Origin: Bacteroidales bacterium UBA5833
GTDB lineage: Bacteria > Bacteroidota > Bacteroidia > Bacteroidales > Lentimicrobiaceae
Direction of reading: 5' to 3'
DNA: 64,000 nucleotides
NCBI GenBank assembly: GCA_002433025.1
Contig: DJGZ01000020.1
Span: 35,189 to 99,188, forward strand
Shown here piece after piece: positions 25,941-34,276 of the stretch (positions are counted from its first letter, which is position 1; each line of letters opens with the position of its first letter). A model generated the notes under the pieces. It was not told the origin of the DNA, did not search any database, and saw only the letters and a list, made by a program, of their open reading frames with translations. The position numbers and the translations under genes are program-made.

Positions 25941-26558
25941 ATGCTGATTATTGGTATCGCCGGCGGATCGGGCTGCGGTAAATCGACCGTAGTTAAACAG
26001 ATTATTAAAAAACTGCCCAAAGATTCGGTTTCCATTCTGCCCCAGGACTCTTATTATAAGGACAACGGACACCTCAGCCCTGAAGAGCGGGCAAAGATCA
26101 ACTTTGACCACCCTTCTTCCATTGAATTTAACCTGCTGATAAAACATGTGGATATGCTGAAGGAAGGTCAGACCATAGGGATGCCCATTTACAGCTACCT
26201 CACCTGTGCCCGTGCCAAGGAGACTATCCCCGTGGAACCGCGCGAAGTGGTGATTGTGGAAGGCATTCTCATTATGTCGAATCCCCGGCTGCGCGATCGC
26301 ATGGACATCAAGGTGTTTGTGGACGCCGATGCCGATGACCGGTTAATGCGGATCATCCGGCGCGATATTGAAGAACGCGGGCGTTCGTTTTCGCAGGTCC
26401 TCGACCATTACGAACGCTTCGTAAAGCCCATGCATCTGCAGTTTATCGAACCCACCAAGCGCTATGCTGATATCATTGTTCCCCAGGGCGGAGCCAATCA
26501 TGTTGCCATCGATATCCTGACCTCAAGAATCAAAATGAACCTTAAGGATAAAATATAA
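25941..26558 (+). CDS. udk: Uridine kinase
   Basis: From the ATG at 25941 (MLIIGIAGGSGCGKST) the protein has 205 residues, the normal size; the longer ORF to 25899 runs back through the terminator and is rejected. The P-loop GGSGCGKST is at residues 8-16. The DSYYKD motif near 38, the NFDHPSSIEF substrate segment and VIVEGILI near 105 are all typical of uridine/cytidine kinases. The enzyme phosphorylates uridine and cytidine with ATP or GTP in pyrimidine salvage. It stands alone between two intrinsic terminators. Confidence 0.94.
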   Translation: MLIIGIAGGSGCGKSTVVKQIIKKLPKDSVSILPQDSYYKDNGHLSPEERAKINFDHPSSIEFNLLIKHVDMLKEGQTIGMPIYSYLTCARAKETIPVEPREVVIVEGILIMSNPRLRDRMDIKVFVDADADDRLMRIIRRDIEERGRSFSQVLDHYERFVKPMHLQFIEPTKRYADIIVPQGGANHVAIDILTSRIKMNLKDKI

Positions 26559-26597
26559 AATATGCCATAATGGCACATAAATCAATTGTAAATTTGT

Positions 26598-26624
26598 AAA
26601 AATGCGCCATATTGGCGCATTTTT
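26598..26624 (+). terminator. Bidirectional-looking terminator after udk
   Basis: A perfect palindrome: AAAAATGCGCCA (26598-26609) and TGGCGCATTTTT (26613-26624) around a 3-base loop. It ends with a T run on both strands and is placed 40 bases after the udk stop. Confidence 0.93.
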
Positions 26625-26700
26625 GCCATTAATCCGGTTAAAAATCCCTCCGGCACACTATTTGAAAATTACCGGTTAAACAGATGTTTAACTAAATTAT

Positions 26701-26705
26701 GGAGG
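26701..26705 (+). promoter_or_regulatory. Strong ribosome binding site deciding the hsp20 start
   Basis: GGAGG lies 8 bases before the ATG at 26714. It overlaps the alternative ATG at 26699 and so favours 26714. Such a strong Shine-Dalgarno is unusual among the genes of this window. Confidence 0.7.
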
Positions 26706-26713
26706 GTAAAACC

Positions 26714-27145
26714 ATGCTACCGATCTTAAAAGACAGAACCTTTTTCCCGGGTATTGTGGATGAGTTCTTTGGAAGGGATTTTCTTCCCAACTTTTTCGAG
26801 TTTCAGACGGGCATCAACATGCCTTCTGTCAATATCATTGAAGGCAAGGAGGATTTCCGTATAGAAGTGGCCGCTCCCGGCCTTGAGAAAGGTGACTTCA
26901 AGATCAATCTTGAAAACAATGTGCTGACCATTTCTTCGGAAAAGGAAGAGAAAAATGAAGAAAAAGAAGAGCGTTACATGCGCCGTGAGTTTAGTTATAC
27001 TTCCTTCCGACGTTCGTTCAGCCTGCCGCAAACTGTTGAAGCTGATAAAATTGCAGCTAACCACAACAACGGCGTGTTGACCATCACCATTCCCAAAAGG
27101 GAAGAAGCTAAGGTAAAACCGGCTAAACAGATTGAAATCCTGTAA
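26714..27145 (+). CDS. Small heat-shock protein, Hsp20/alpha-crystallin family
   Basis: 143 residues from the ATG at 26714, which has a well-placed GGAGG. The start MLPILKDRTFFPGIVDEFFGRD matches Bacteroidota Hsp20 proteins (split here: MLPILKDRTFFP, then GIVDEFFGRD). The alpha-crystallin domain spans about 38-130, with the VAAPGLEKGDFKINLENNVL strand region and the closing GVLTITIPK motif. The final residues carry a short I-x-I-like tail (QIEIL) used for oligomer assembly. It is an ATP-independent holdase for unfolded proteins in the cytosol. No HrcA/CIRCE element is visible upstream. An intrinsic terminator follows. Confidence 0.93.
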   Translation: MLPILKDRTFFPGIVDEFFGRDFLPNFFEFQTGINMPSVNIIEGKEDFRIEVAAPGLEKGDFKINLENNVLTISSEKEEKNEEKEERYMRREFSYTSFRRSFSLPQTVEADKIAANHNNGVLTITIPKREEAKVKPAKQIEIL

Positions 27146-27174
27146 TCCGGGCGATCTGATGTCATTTAATTCTA

Positions 27175-27206
27175 CCCGGCAACAGCAGCGTGTTGCCGGG
27201 TTTTTT
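27175..27206 (+). terminator. Terminator of the hsp20 gene
   Basis: CCCGGCAACA (27175-27184) and TGTTGCCGGG (27191-27200) form a perfect 10-bp stem with a 6-base loop, followed by six T residues. Confidence 0.94.
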
Positions 27207-27290
27207 GTATCCGGATAATGTCAATATTGGTTTCCTGATTTTTTCTGAATGAAATCTGTGGTCAGAATTCAAACAATCCGTTAACCTTGC

Positions 27291-27298
27291 TACATTTG
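27291..27298 (+). promoter_or_regulatory. Candidate -7 element (TACATTTG)
   Basis: TACATTTG matches TAnnTTTG and ends 6 bases before the ATG at 27305. I see no matching TTG element at the right distance, so confidence is low. Confidence 0.3.
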
Positions 27299-27304
27299 TA
27301 TCCT

Positions 27305-28648
27305 ATGTATGCGGTAATTGATGTAGAAACTACCGGGGGCAATTTTGCCAGTGAACGGCTGACTGAGATAGCCATTTATCTTCACGATGGTGAAAGGATT
27401 GTGGATGAATTCAGTACCCTGCTGAATCCGGAACAGCCCATTCCTTACATGATTACAAGGCTCACTGGTATCAGCAATGAGATGGTTGCCGGAGCACCCC
27501 GATTTTGTGAAGTGGCAAGGAAGATTGTTGAGATCACGGAAGGAGCTACTTTCGTGGGCCACAATGCCTCCTTTGATTATAATTTTATCAGGCATGAATT
27601 CCGCCGTCTGGGTTATAATTTCCGGAGACCCACAATTTGTACCGTGAAAATGAGCAGGAAACTGCTCCCCGGCCTGCAATCATACAGCCTGGGCAAGCTT
27701 TGCCGTGAGCTGGGCATTGTTATCGAGAACAGGCACCGGGCGGCAGGGGATGCCCTGGCAACCACCCGCCTGCTGGAACTATTGCTTGAAACGGACCGGC
27801 AGGCTATTGAAAAGCAGTCTGGTTATTCCATTCCTGAAATGATAAAGGAGGTACCTGAAGAAACCGGTGTTTATTACCTTCATGATGAGCAGGGGCGGAT
27901 CATCTACATCGGGAAAAGCAATAATATGTTTGAACGCCTGCTGCAGCACTTCAGAAACAGTGAGACCTCCAAAGCCGTTGAGATGCGCAACCGAGCCGCA
28001 TCGGTGAGTTATGAACCTACCGGTAGTGAGCTGATTGCCCTCCTGCTTGAGTCGGACGAGATTAAGCATCATAAGCCTCTTTTTAACCGGGCGCAGCGTC
28101 GTTCCGTATTCAGTTATGGTTTATTTGATTTCACCGATGAAAACGGATACCGGCATCTTCAGATAGGGCATCAGCTCAACGGGCAACAGCCTGTTACCTC
28201 TTTCACCACGATGGAGCATGCCCGTAAATACCTGTATGGCATCGTCGAAAGTTTTGAGCTCTGTCAGAAATTATGTGGCTTATATGAAACCAGGGGAGCC
28301 TGTTTTCATTATGGCATAAAGCAATGCCACGGGGCCTGCGTCGGAGCTGAAACTCCGGAAGCATACAACCGGCGGGTAGATGCTGCCATTCGCCTCTCGG
28401 GGTTTATGCATCCGGATTTTTATATCATCGACCGGGGAAGGCACCGCGATGAAGCCGCGGTAGTGAAAATAGCCGGCGGCAGGTATTGCGGATTCGGATA
28501 CGTAAGCCCGTCGGAGGCTCATAACACAACATCCCTTGACTATTGCATCAGCCCTTACAGCGATAACCGGGATACTCGTCAGATTATACAGACATTTCTA
28601 AAGAAAAACCCACGGACAAAGATCATCCGCGTTCAGTCAGGTGATTGA
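27305..28648 (+). CDS. DEDDh exonuclease fused to a UvrC-like GIY-YIG endonuclease (Cho-like)
   Basis: From the ATG at 27305 (MYAVIDVETTGG) the protein has 447 residues. Residues 1-165 are a DnaQ-type proofreading exonuclease with DVE at 6-8, HNASFDYNF and HRAAGDA supplying the remaining acidic residues and the His. Residues about 190-270 are a GIY-YIG nuclease (ETGVYYLHDEQGRIIYIGKS). The C-terminal part has the Cys-containing CQKLCGLY...CFHYGIKQCHGAC segment shared with UvrC. The exonuclease/GIY-YIG fusion is known in Bacteroidota and mycobacteria and is thought to act in excision repair. Both catalytic domains look intact. Confidence 0.92.
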   Translation: MYAVIDVETTGGNFASERLTEIAIYLHDGERIVDEFSTLLNPEQPIPYMITRLTGISNEMVAGAPRFCEVARKIVEITEGATFVGHNASFDYNFIRHEFRRLGYNFRRPTICTVKMSRKLLPGLQSYSLGKLCRELGIVIENRHRAAGDALATTRLLELLLETDRQAIEKQSGYSIPEMIKEVPEETGVYYLHDEQGRIIYIGKSNNMFERLLQHFRNSETSKAVEMRNRAASVSYEPTGSELIALLLESDEIKHHKPLFNRAQRRSVFSYGLFDFTDENGYRHLQIGHQLNGQQPVTSFTTMEHARKYLYGIVESFELCQKLCGLYETRGACFHYGIKQCHGACVGAETPEAYNRRVDAAIRLSGFMHPDFYIIDRGRHRDEAAVVKIAGGRYCGFGYVSPSEAHNTTSLDYCISPYSDNRDTRQIIQTFLKKNPRTKIIRVQSGD

Positions 28649-28656
28649 CAACCCAC

Positions 28657-30072
28657 ATGAAAACTCCTGCTTTTAAACCGATCAGGGCTGTTTGTGCCGC
28701 CTTTTTGTTGCTGACGGCATCCTGTGCCACTGTAAAAATCGATAAACCTGTGGAGTCTTATCTGCAAGAGGTGGTGAGTCCTCAGCCTTCCGTCATAGGT
28801 TTTTCAGCAGATGCCAGGCTGGCCGATATTCAGGCTGAACTGAACCGGAGTTTTTCGGGGCTTGTGTACGAAGACAACAGCCTTGACGACAACGGGGGCG
28901 ATAACCTGATGGTGAAGGCGTGGAAGCAGGGCGACATTCAACTTACCATGCGCGGAAACACCATCATATACCGCGTTCCTCTGCGCCTGTGGATCAAAGC
29001 GGGTTTCAAAACGAATAAACTGGGCTTCACCTTATCGGATTACCGCGAAGCCAGCGGGGCCCTCGCCCTGATGTTCAGAACAGCGGTATCCCTGAATCCC
29101 GACTGGACCCTCTCCACCCAAACGGAAACTACCGGTTATGAATGGCTTACGGAGCCAGTGGTAAAGGTGGCCGGGATCAATGTACCGGTGAAGTTTGTGG
29201 CCGACCTCATCCTGCAGAAGAACCTGCGTACCCTGAGCAGCACCATAGATGAAAGCGTAAAGGAATTCCTTAACCTTAAGCCCTACGCGCTGGAAGCCTG
29301 GAAATCGCTGAATCAGCCCCTTTTGCTGAATGAAGAGTTCAGGGTCTGGCTCAGCATGAAGACTACCGGGTTTTATGCCAGTCCCATCATGGCTAAGGAC
29401 GGAGTTATAAAGATCCATACTGGTTTGCGCACTGTTATTGAAACCCGGGTGGGGGTAAAACCCGCGGCCGGACCTCCTGGACCGCTTCCCGATTTGAAAG
29501 TCGGGGAGGAAGCCGGTGACAGGGTGGTTATCAATGCATCGGTTGACATCCCCTTTGCTGAAATCAACAGCCATGCAGCGCAATACCTTGGCGGACAAAC
29601 ATTTACCCAAGGTAAAAGGAGTGTTAAGGTGGAATCGGTGAATATTTATGGAAGTAACGGCAAAATGGTGGCCGAAGCAAGGCTTTCCGGCAGTTTCAGG
29701 GGTACTGTTTATTTTAAAGGGGTTCCGGCATTCAATCCCATGGATTCCACACTTATACTCAGGGATTTTGACTTTGACCTTTCCACCAGGAATGTGCTGG
29801 TTAAATCAGCGGCCTGGCTGTATCAGGGTGGATTCCGCAACATGATTGCCCGTCAGATGGTCTGGCCATTAGCCCCCGAAATCCGGACGATTTTCGGCGA
29901 GGCCAACAGGCAACTCAGAAACTTCCGGCTGGCCGACGGGGTATTTCTGCGGGGACAACTCGAAAGGTTCTCGGTTGACGATATCCTGCTTACCCCTGAT
30001 GGGATCCGTCCTTACCTGAGCGCGGAAGGTAAAATCAACATTCACTTCAGTTCATTCGGGATGAAGAACTGA
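28657..30072 (+). CDS. DUF4403 family lipoprotein
   Basis: The ATG at 28657 (MKTPAFKPIRAV) is preferred over the TTG at 28645. Length 471. A lipoprotein signal ends in LLLTASC. Recognised DUF4403 segments include VIGFSADARLADIQAELNR near the start, the TPVWI-like LRLWIKAGFK, and the paired LQKNLRTLSSTIDESVKEFLNLKPYALEAWKSLNQP (broken here as two segments of one helix). The fold is predicted to resemble lipid-binding tubular (SMP/BPI-like) proteins, but the role is unknown. It starts 8 bases after the exonuclease gene, so the two may be cotranscribed. Confidence 0.85.
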   Translation: MKTPAFKPIRAVCAAFLLLTASCATVKIDKPVESYLQEVVSPQPSVIGFSADARLADIQAELNRSFSGLVYEDNSLDDNGGDNLMVKAWKQGDIQLTMRGNTIIYRVPLRLWIKAGFKTNKLGFTLSDYREASGALALMFRTAVSLNPDWTLSTQTETTGYEWLTEPVVKVAGINVPVKFVADLILQKNLRTLSSTIDESVKEFLNLKPYALEAWKSLNQPLLLNEEFRVWLSMKTTGFYASPIMAKDGVIKIHTGLRTVIETRVGVKPAAGPPGPLPDLKVGEEAGDRVVINASVDIPFAEINSHAAQYLGGQTFTQGKRSVKVESVNIYGSNGKMVAEARLSGSFRGTVYFKGVPAFNPMDSTLILRDFDFDLSTRNVLVKSAAWLYQGGFRNMIARQMVWPLAPEIRTIFGEANRQLRNFRLADGVFLRGQLERFSVDDILLTPDGIRPYLSAEGKINIHFSSFGMKN

Positions 30073-30144
30073 GTCCGGACGTTATATTTCCTTTATTCGA
30101 AGAGAGATTATCCTCAGACAAAATTCCGGATTCAAATCAGGTTC

Positions 30145-31101
30145 TTAAATCTCCCTGTTTATCAGAAATACCGTGTAAGCCATATAAGCGATCAGCAACA
30201 GCCCCGCTTCCCAGCGGTCAAGTTTTCTTTTTCCGCCCAGAAACATGGCCATGAAAAGGAATATAGTACCTGCAGCAACCAGGTAGATGTCGGTGTTGAA
30301 ACTCATATTGTAATTGACAGGCCTGATCAGCGCGCTGACCCCAAGGATCAGAAAGATATTGAAGATGTTTGATCCGATAATGTTTCCTACGGCAATATCA
30401 TTGTTTTTGCGGTATGCCGCAACGACTGAAGTAGCCAGTTCGGGCAGCGAAGTGCCGGCTGCAACAATGGTAAGCCCGATGATTTTTTCGCTGACACCGA
30501 ATACTCCGGCCAGTTCTATGGCATTGTTCACCACAATCCTGCCACCAAGGATTAATCCGCCCAGTCCGAGGATGATATACAGGCCTATTTTTATTCCTGG
30601 CAGATGCTTGTCAGCTACTACGGCATTTGAAGCGTCCACTTTCATTTGTCTGTATATGTAAAATAGGAAAAGGCAGAAAAATATCAGCAGGATTAAGGCA
30701 TCAACCCGTGAGATTAGTTTAAAATTCCCGGGGATAAATTCATTTCCCAAAATAAAAATGACGATGAGCGCCAGCAGGGAGAAGGGAATTTCTTTCCACA
30801 CTGTGCTTGATTGCACCGCGAGCGGGGTGATGAGTCCGGCAATTCCCAGTATGGCAAAAAGATTGAAAAAGTTGCTGCCAATTACATTGGCAAACACGAT
30901 GTCCTGATGGTTTTGCACAGCAGCAAAAACGCTCACCACCAGTTCGGGCGCTGAAGTGCCGAATGCGACAATGGTCAGGCCAATGACCAGGTCTGGAATC
31001 CCATACTTTCTTGCAAGGGATGAAGCGCCTGAAACCAGCCAGTCAGCCCCTTTAATCAGTATGACAAAACCGGCGAGCAGGAATAATATCTGTAAGGTCA
31101 T
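30145..31101 (-). CDS. Calcium/sodium antiporter, CaCA family (YrbG-like)
   Basis: 318 residues with ten predicted helices in two inverted halves. Each half has the alpha-repeat: GLTIVAFGTSAPELVVSVFAA near 41-61 and GLTIVAAGTSLPELATSVVAA near 208-228. The following NVIGSNFFN and NIIGSNIFN segments complete the ion-binding sites. Glu in each SAPE/SLPE motif coordinates the cation. The protein exchanges Ca2+ for Na+ (or another cation) across the inner membrane. Such an exchanger could use the Na+ gradient made by the methylmalonyl-CoA decarboxylase, but that link is inference. It is monocistronic. Confidence 0.93.
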   Translation of the reverse strand: MTLQILFLLAGFVILIKGADWLVSGASSLARKYGIPDLVIGLTIVAFGTSAPELVVSVFAAVQNHQDIVFANVIGSNFFNLFAILGIAGLITPLAVQSSTVWKEIPFSLLALIVIFILGNEFIPGNFKLISRVDALILLIFFCLFLFYIYRQMKVDASNAVVADKHLPGIKIGLYIILGLGGLILGGRIVVNNAIELAGVFGVSEKIIGLTIVAAGTSLPELATSVVAAYRKNNDIAVGNIIGSNIFNIFLILGVSALIRPVNYNMSFNTDIYLVAAGTIFLFMAMFLGGKRKLDRWEAGLLLIAYMAYTVFLINREI

Positions 31102-31305
31102 ATGTTTCGTTTATTGAAATCGGGCACAAAAGTAGGGATAAAGTCATTTCGATATCAACCTGCCTTTCTGATATCAGATTTGCAATAGAACACAGATTTA
31201 AAGGCCACAAAATCAGCAGGTATAACTTAACATAAAATTAATATCCGGGCCGGTTTTCAGCCTCTTCTTTATGTAATATTGTGCACTTATTTTTAAGCTG
31301 CTGCA

Positions 31306-33537
31306 ATGGAAAGCATCTATTTTATTTTTGTCATTTTTCTCTTTATTCTGGCGATTTCCGACCTGATTGTCGGAGTAAGCAACGACGCGGTGAATTTTCT
31401 GAATTCGGCAGTCGGCTCCAGGGCGGCAACATTCAGGATTATCATGCTGATAGCAGCCTTCGGGGTGCTGGTGGGAACGGTTTTTTCGGGGGGGATGATG
31501 GAAGTCGCCCGGAGCGGTGTTTTTTATCCCGAGAAGTTTTCCTTTGCGCACATCATGATTATTTTTCTCGCAGTAATGATTACGGATGTAATCCTGCTTG
31601 ACACATTCAATACCATAGGCTTTCCCACATCCACCACGGTTTCGCTGGTGTTTGAGTTGCTGGGCGCGGCCGTGGCCATTGCAGTGATTCAGATTTCCCA
31701 GGGGGATCCGGCCGGTATGCTCGGGGATTACATTAATTCGGGAAAAGCCTTTGCCATTATTTCCGGGATTCTGGTCTCCTTGATCATTGCCTTTACTTCA
31801 GGTACTATTATTCAGTTTATCACAAGACTGATTTTTTCCTTTGATTATGAGAAAAAGCTGAAATATCTGGGAGGGCTTTTCGGAGGAGTTGCGATTACTA
31901 CCATTGTTTATTTCATCTTGATAAAGGGAGCGAAAGATGCTGCTTTTATGACCGAAAGCACTCACCTGTGGATCAAAACGAACAGTTTTCAGATCCTTTT
32001 GTATTGCTTTCTGGGTATTACATCAATAATGTATGTGTTGAACACAATTTTCCATCTCAATATCCTAAAGATTGTTGTATTGGTAGGAACATTTGCGCTG
32101 GCGATGGCTTTCGCCGGGAACGACCTGGTGAATTTCATCGGAGTGCCGCTGGCCGGGTATGAATCGTATCTTACTTTTATCAACACCCCGGGAGCTGATC
32201 CTGACACATTCGGAATGGGAGCCCTCAACGGGGCAGTGAAGACCCCATTGCTGTTCCTTTTGCTATCAGGTATAATCATGGTAATTACACTTTATACATC
32301 CAGGAAAGCCCGTACGGTGATCATGACCGAGGTTAACTTAAGCCGGCAGGATGAGGGGGAAGAGCGGTTCGGTTCTACCGCTTTATCCAGGGGTATTGTA
32401 AGGGCTTCACTCAGGGTGAATGACCTGATTTCGGCCATTTTGCCAGAAAGTACAAAAACGTGGATAGCCAGCAGATTTACACCGCTTCCGCGGAAGAAAA
32501 AGGAAAAGAATCAGCCGGCTTTTGATCTGCTCAGGGCTTCGGTGAACCTGGTTGCTTCCAGCGCCCTGATCGCACTCGGCACATCATTGAAACTCCCGCT
32601 TTCCACCACTTATGTAACATTTATGGTAGCAATGGGTACCAGTTTGTCCGATGGAGCCTGGGACAGGGAAAGTGCTGTATTCCGGATTACCGGGGTGTTT
32701 TCGGTGATAGGGGGATGGTTTTTTACGGCAATCTCCGCTTTTACGATTGCATTCCTGCTGGCATCGGCGTTTTATTTCGGAGGAACCATCGCCATTGTTG
32801 TAATGATTGGAATTGCTGTTTTCATGGCATATCGCACACACAGGTTCCACCTCAGGAAAGAGGAAACCGTAAAAGCAATTCATCATGCCGAAGAAACTGT
32901 TGATGCAGGAAACCTGAAAGAATTTTGCCTGAATAATACGGCTGTTATATTTTCGAAAACAAAAGAATATTATAATCAGGTGGTTACAGGCCTTGGCTCA
33001 GGAGATGTGCATCAGTTGAAATCATTGAGAAGGCAAACCGGGGCTTTGCAGAAAGAGGTAAGGTCACAGAGAAAGATTGTTTCTCAGGTACTCAGGGGAA
33101 CTGGGGAGGAGGAGGCTGAGACGGCTTATCAGGCCATCAAGATTCAGGATAACCTGCTCGAAATCATCAATTGCCTGAACCTGATTTCGGGTGCTGCATA
33201 CAATCATCTGGTCAATCATCACAAGCCCCTGAATGCAGAACAGATTTCCGACCTTCATCTGCTCGGTCAGCGGTTTGCCCTGATATTAACCGGCATTGAA
33301 AATTTGATTGCTCAGCATCCTTTGATTTATCCGGATTCCATCATGCAGGACAAGGCTGAAATACAAAATTTCATTGAAGACATCAGCCGGAATGAGGTAA
33401 ACAGGATCCGTGAAGAAATGACTGGAAACAGAAGCAGTATCTTGTTTATGAATCTGCTGCAGGAAACCAGAAACCTTGTTTATTTTTCATTTCAGGTATT
33501 GCAGAGCATTGGCGGCAATAATCTGAAAGAAAAATAG
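31306..33537 (+). CDS. PiT family inorganic phosphate transporter with C-terminal PhoU-like region
   Basis: 743 residues, much longer than the roughly 500 of simple PiT carriers. Two PHO4 repeats are visible: VGVSNDAVNFLNSAVGSRAA near residues 22-41, and AMAFAGNDLVNFIGVPLAG near 264-282. Both hold the G-x-NDxxN motif. A second block of helices (SSALIALGTSLKLPLSTTYVTFMVAMGTSLSDGAWD, in two segments) completes the carrier. From about 520 to the end the protein is helical and soluble, with PhoU-like heptads (HAEETVDAGNLKEFCLNN). It probably imports phosphate with H+ or Na+, with regulation built in. The DedA gene follows after 39 bases. Confidence 0.9.
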   Translation: MESIYFIFVIFLFILAISDLIVGVSNDAVNFLNSAVGSRAATFRIIMLIAAFGVLVGTVFSGGMMEVARSGVFYPEKFSFAHIMIIFLAVMITDVILLDTFNTIGFPTSTTVSLVFELLGAAVAIAVIQISQGDPAGMLGDYINSGKAFAIISGILVSLIIAFTSGTIIQFITRLIFSFDYEKKLKYLGGLFGGVAITTIVYFILIKGAKDAAFMTESTHLWIKTNSFQILLYCFLGITSIMYVLNTIFHLNILKIVVLVGTFALAMAFAGNDLVNFIGVPLAGYESYLTFINTPGADPDTFGMGALNGAVKTPLLFLLLSGIIMVITLYTSRKARTVIMTEVNLSRQDEGEERFGSTALSRGIVRASLRVNDLISAILPESTKTWIASRFTPLPRKKKEKNQPAFDLLRASVNLVASSALIALGTSLKLPLSTTYVTFMVAMGTSLSDGAWDRESAVFRITGVFSVIGGWFFTAISAFTIAFLLASAFYFGGTIAIVVMIGIAVFMAYRTHRFHLRKEETVKAIHHAEETVDAGNLKEFCLNNTAVIFSKTKEYYNQVVTGLGSGDVHQLKSLRRQTGALQKEVRSQRKIVSQVLRGTGEEEAETAYQAIKIQDNLLEIINCLNLISGAAYNHLVNHHKPLNAEQISDLHLLGQRFALILTGIENLIAQHPLIYPDSIMQDKAEIQNFIEDISRNEVNRIREEMTGNRSSILFMNLLQETRNLVYFSFQVLQSIGGNNLKEK

Positions 33538-33576
33538 TTGTACAGTGCTGAAGTGTTTAATCGAAAAGTTGTAATA

Positions 33577-34209
33577 ATGACAGAAGCATTTGCCGATATC
33601 ACTGCCTGGTATTTTGAGCATATCAACTATCTGACCATCACCCTGCTGATGATCATTGAAAGTTCATTTATCCCGTTTCCTTCAGAGGTAATTATACCGC
33701 CTGCGGCTTATAAGGCTGCTGCAGGTGAGCTGAATATTTTTCTGGTGGTATTTTTTGCCACCCTGGGCGCATTGCTGGGGGCCCTGTTTAATTATTATTT
33801 TGCTTTATGGCTGGGCCGTTCGGTAATCTATTCCCTTGCCAACACCAGGTTGGCGCGCATGTTTATAATTCAGCCGTCTTCCATCCGCAAGGCAGAAGAC
33901 TACTTTATCCGGCACGGGAAATCCTCAACCTTTATCGGAAGACTTATCCCAGCCATACGGCAGTTGATTTCGATTCCTGCCGGCCTTGCCCGTATGCCGC
34001 TGAAAAGCTTCATTATTTATACCACAGCCGGCGCGTTACTCTGGAACATTATTCTTGCCACCCTGGGCTATTATTTTCCTGAAGAACTGATGGAGCGCTA
34101 TTATCATGAAATAAATATTGCCATGATAACAGCCGGAATATTGTTCGTGGCATATCTGGTTTATCAGGGCGTTTTTGGGAAAACGGTTAAGAACGTTATA
34201 CCGGAATAG
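33577..34209 (+). CDS. DedA family membrane protein
   Basis: The ATG at 33577 (MTEAFADITAWYFEHINYLT) is chosen; the TTG at 33538 directly after the PiT stop is less likely. Length 210. Features of the DedA/SNARE-associated family are present: ESSFIPFPSEVIIPPAAYKA near 28-47, GALLGALFNYYFALWLGR, and the FIGRLIPAIRQLISIPAGLARM loop near 120-140 with its paired arginines. DedA proteins are now linked to flippase-like recycling of undecaprenyl phosphate or phospholipids and to membrane potential. Which applies here cannot be told. It is likely cotranscribed with the phosphate transporter. Confidence 0.92.
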   Translation: MTEAFADITAWYFEHINYLTITLLMIIESSFIPFPSEVIIPPAAYKAAAGELNIFLVVFFATLGALLGALFNYYFALWLGRSVIYSLANTRLARMFIIQPSSIRKAEDYFIRHGKSSTFIGRLIPAIRQLISIPAGLARMPLKSFIIYTTAGALLWNIILATLGYYFPEELMERYYHEINIAMITAGILFVAYLVYQGVFGKTVKNVIPE

Positions 34210-34276
34210 GATTCCGGATATAAGCCGCTTAGCTGTCAGGTTAAAGATTGCACTTTTCTGATATTAGCCGGACGGG

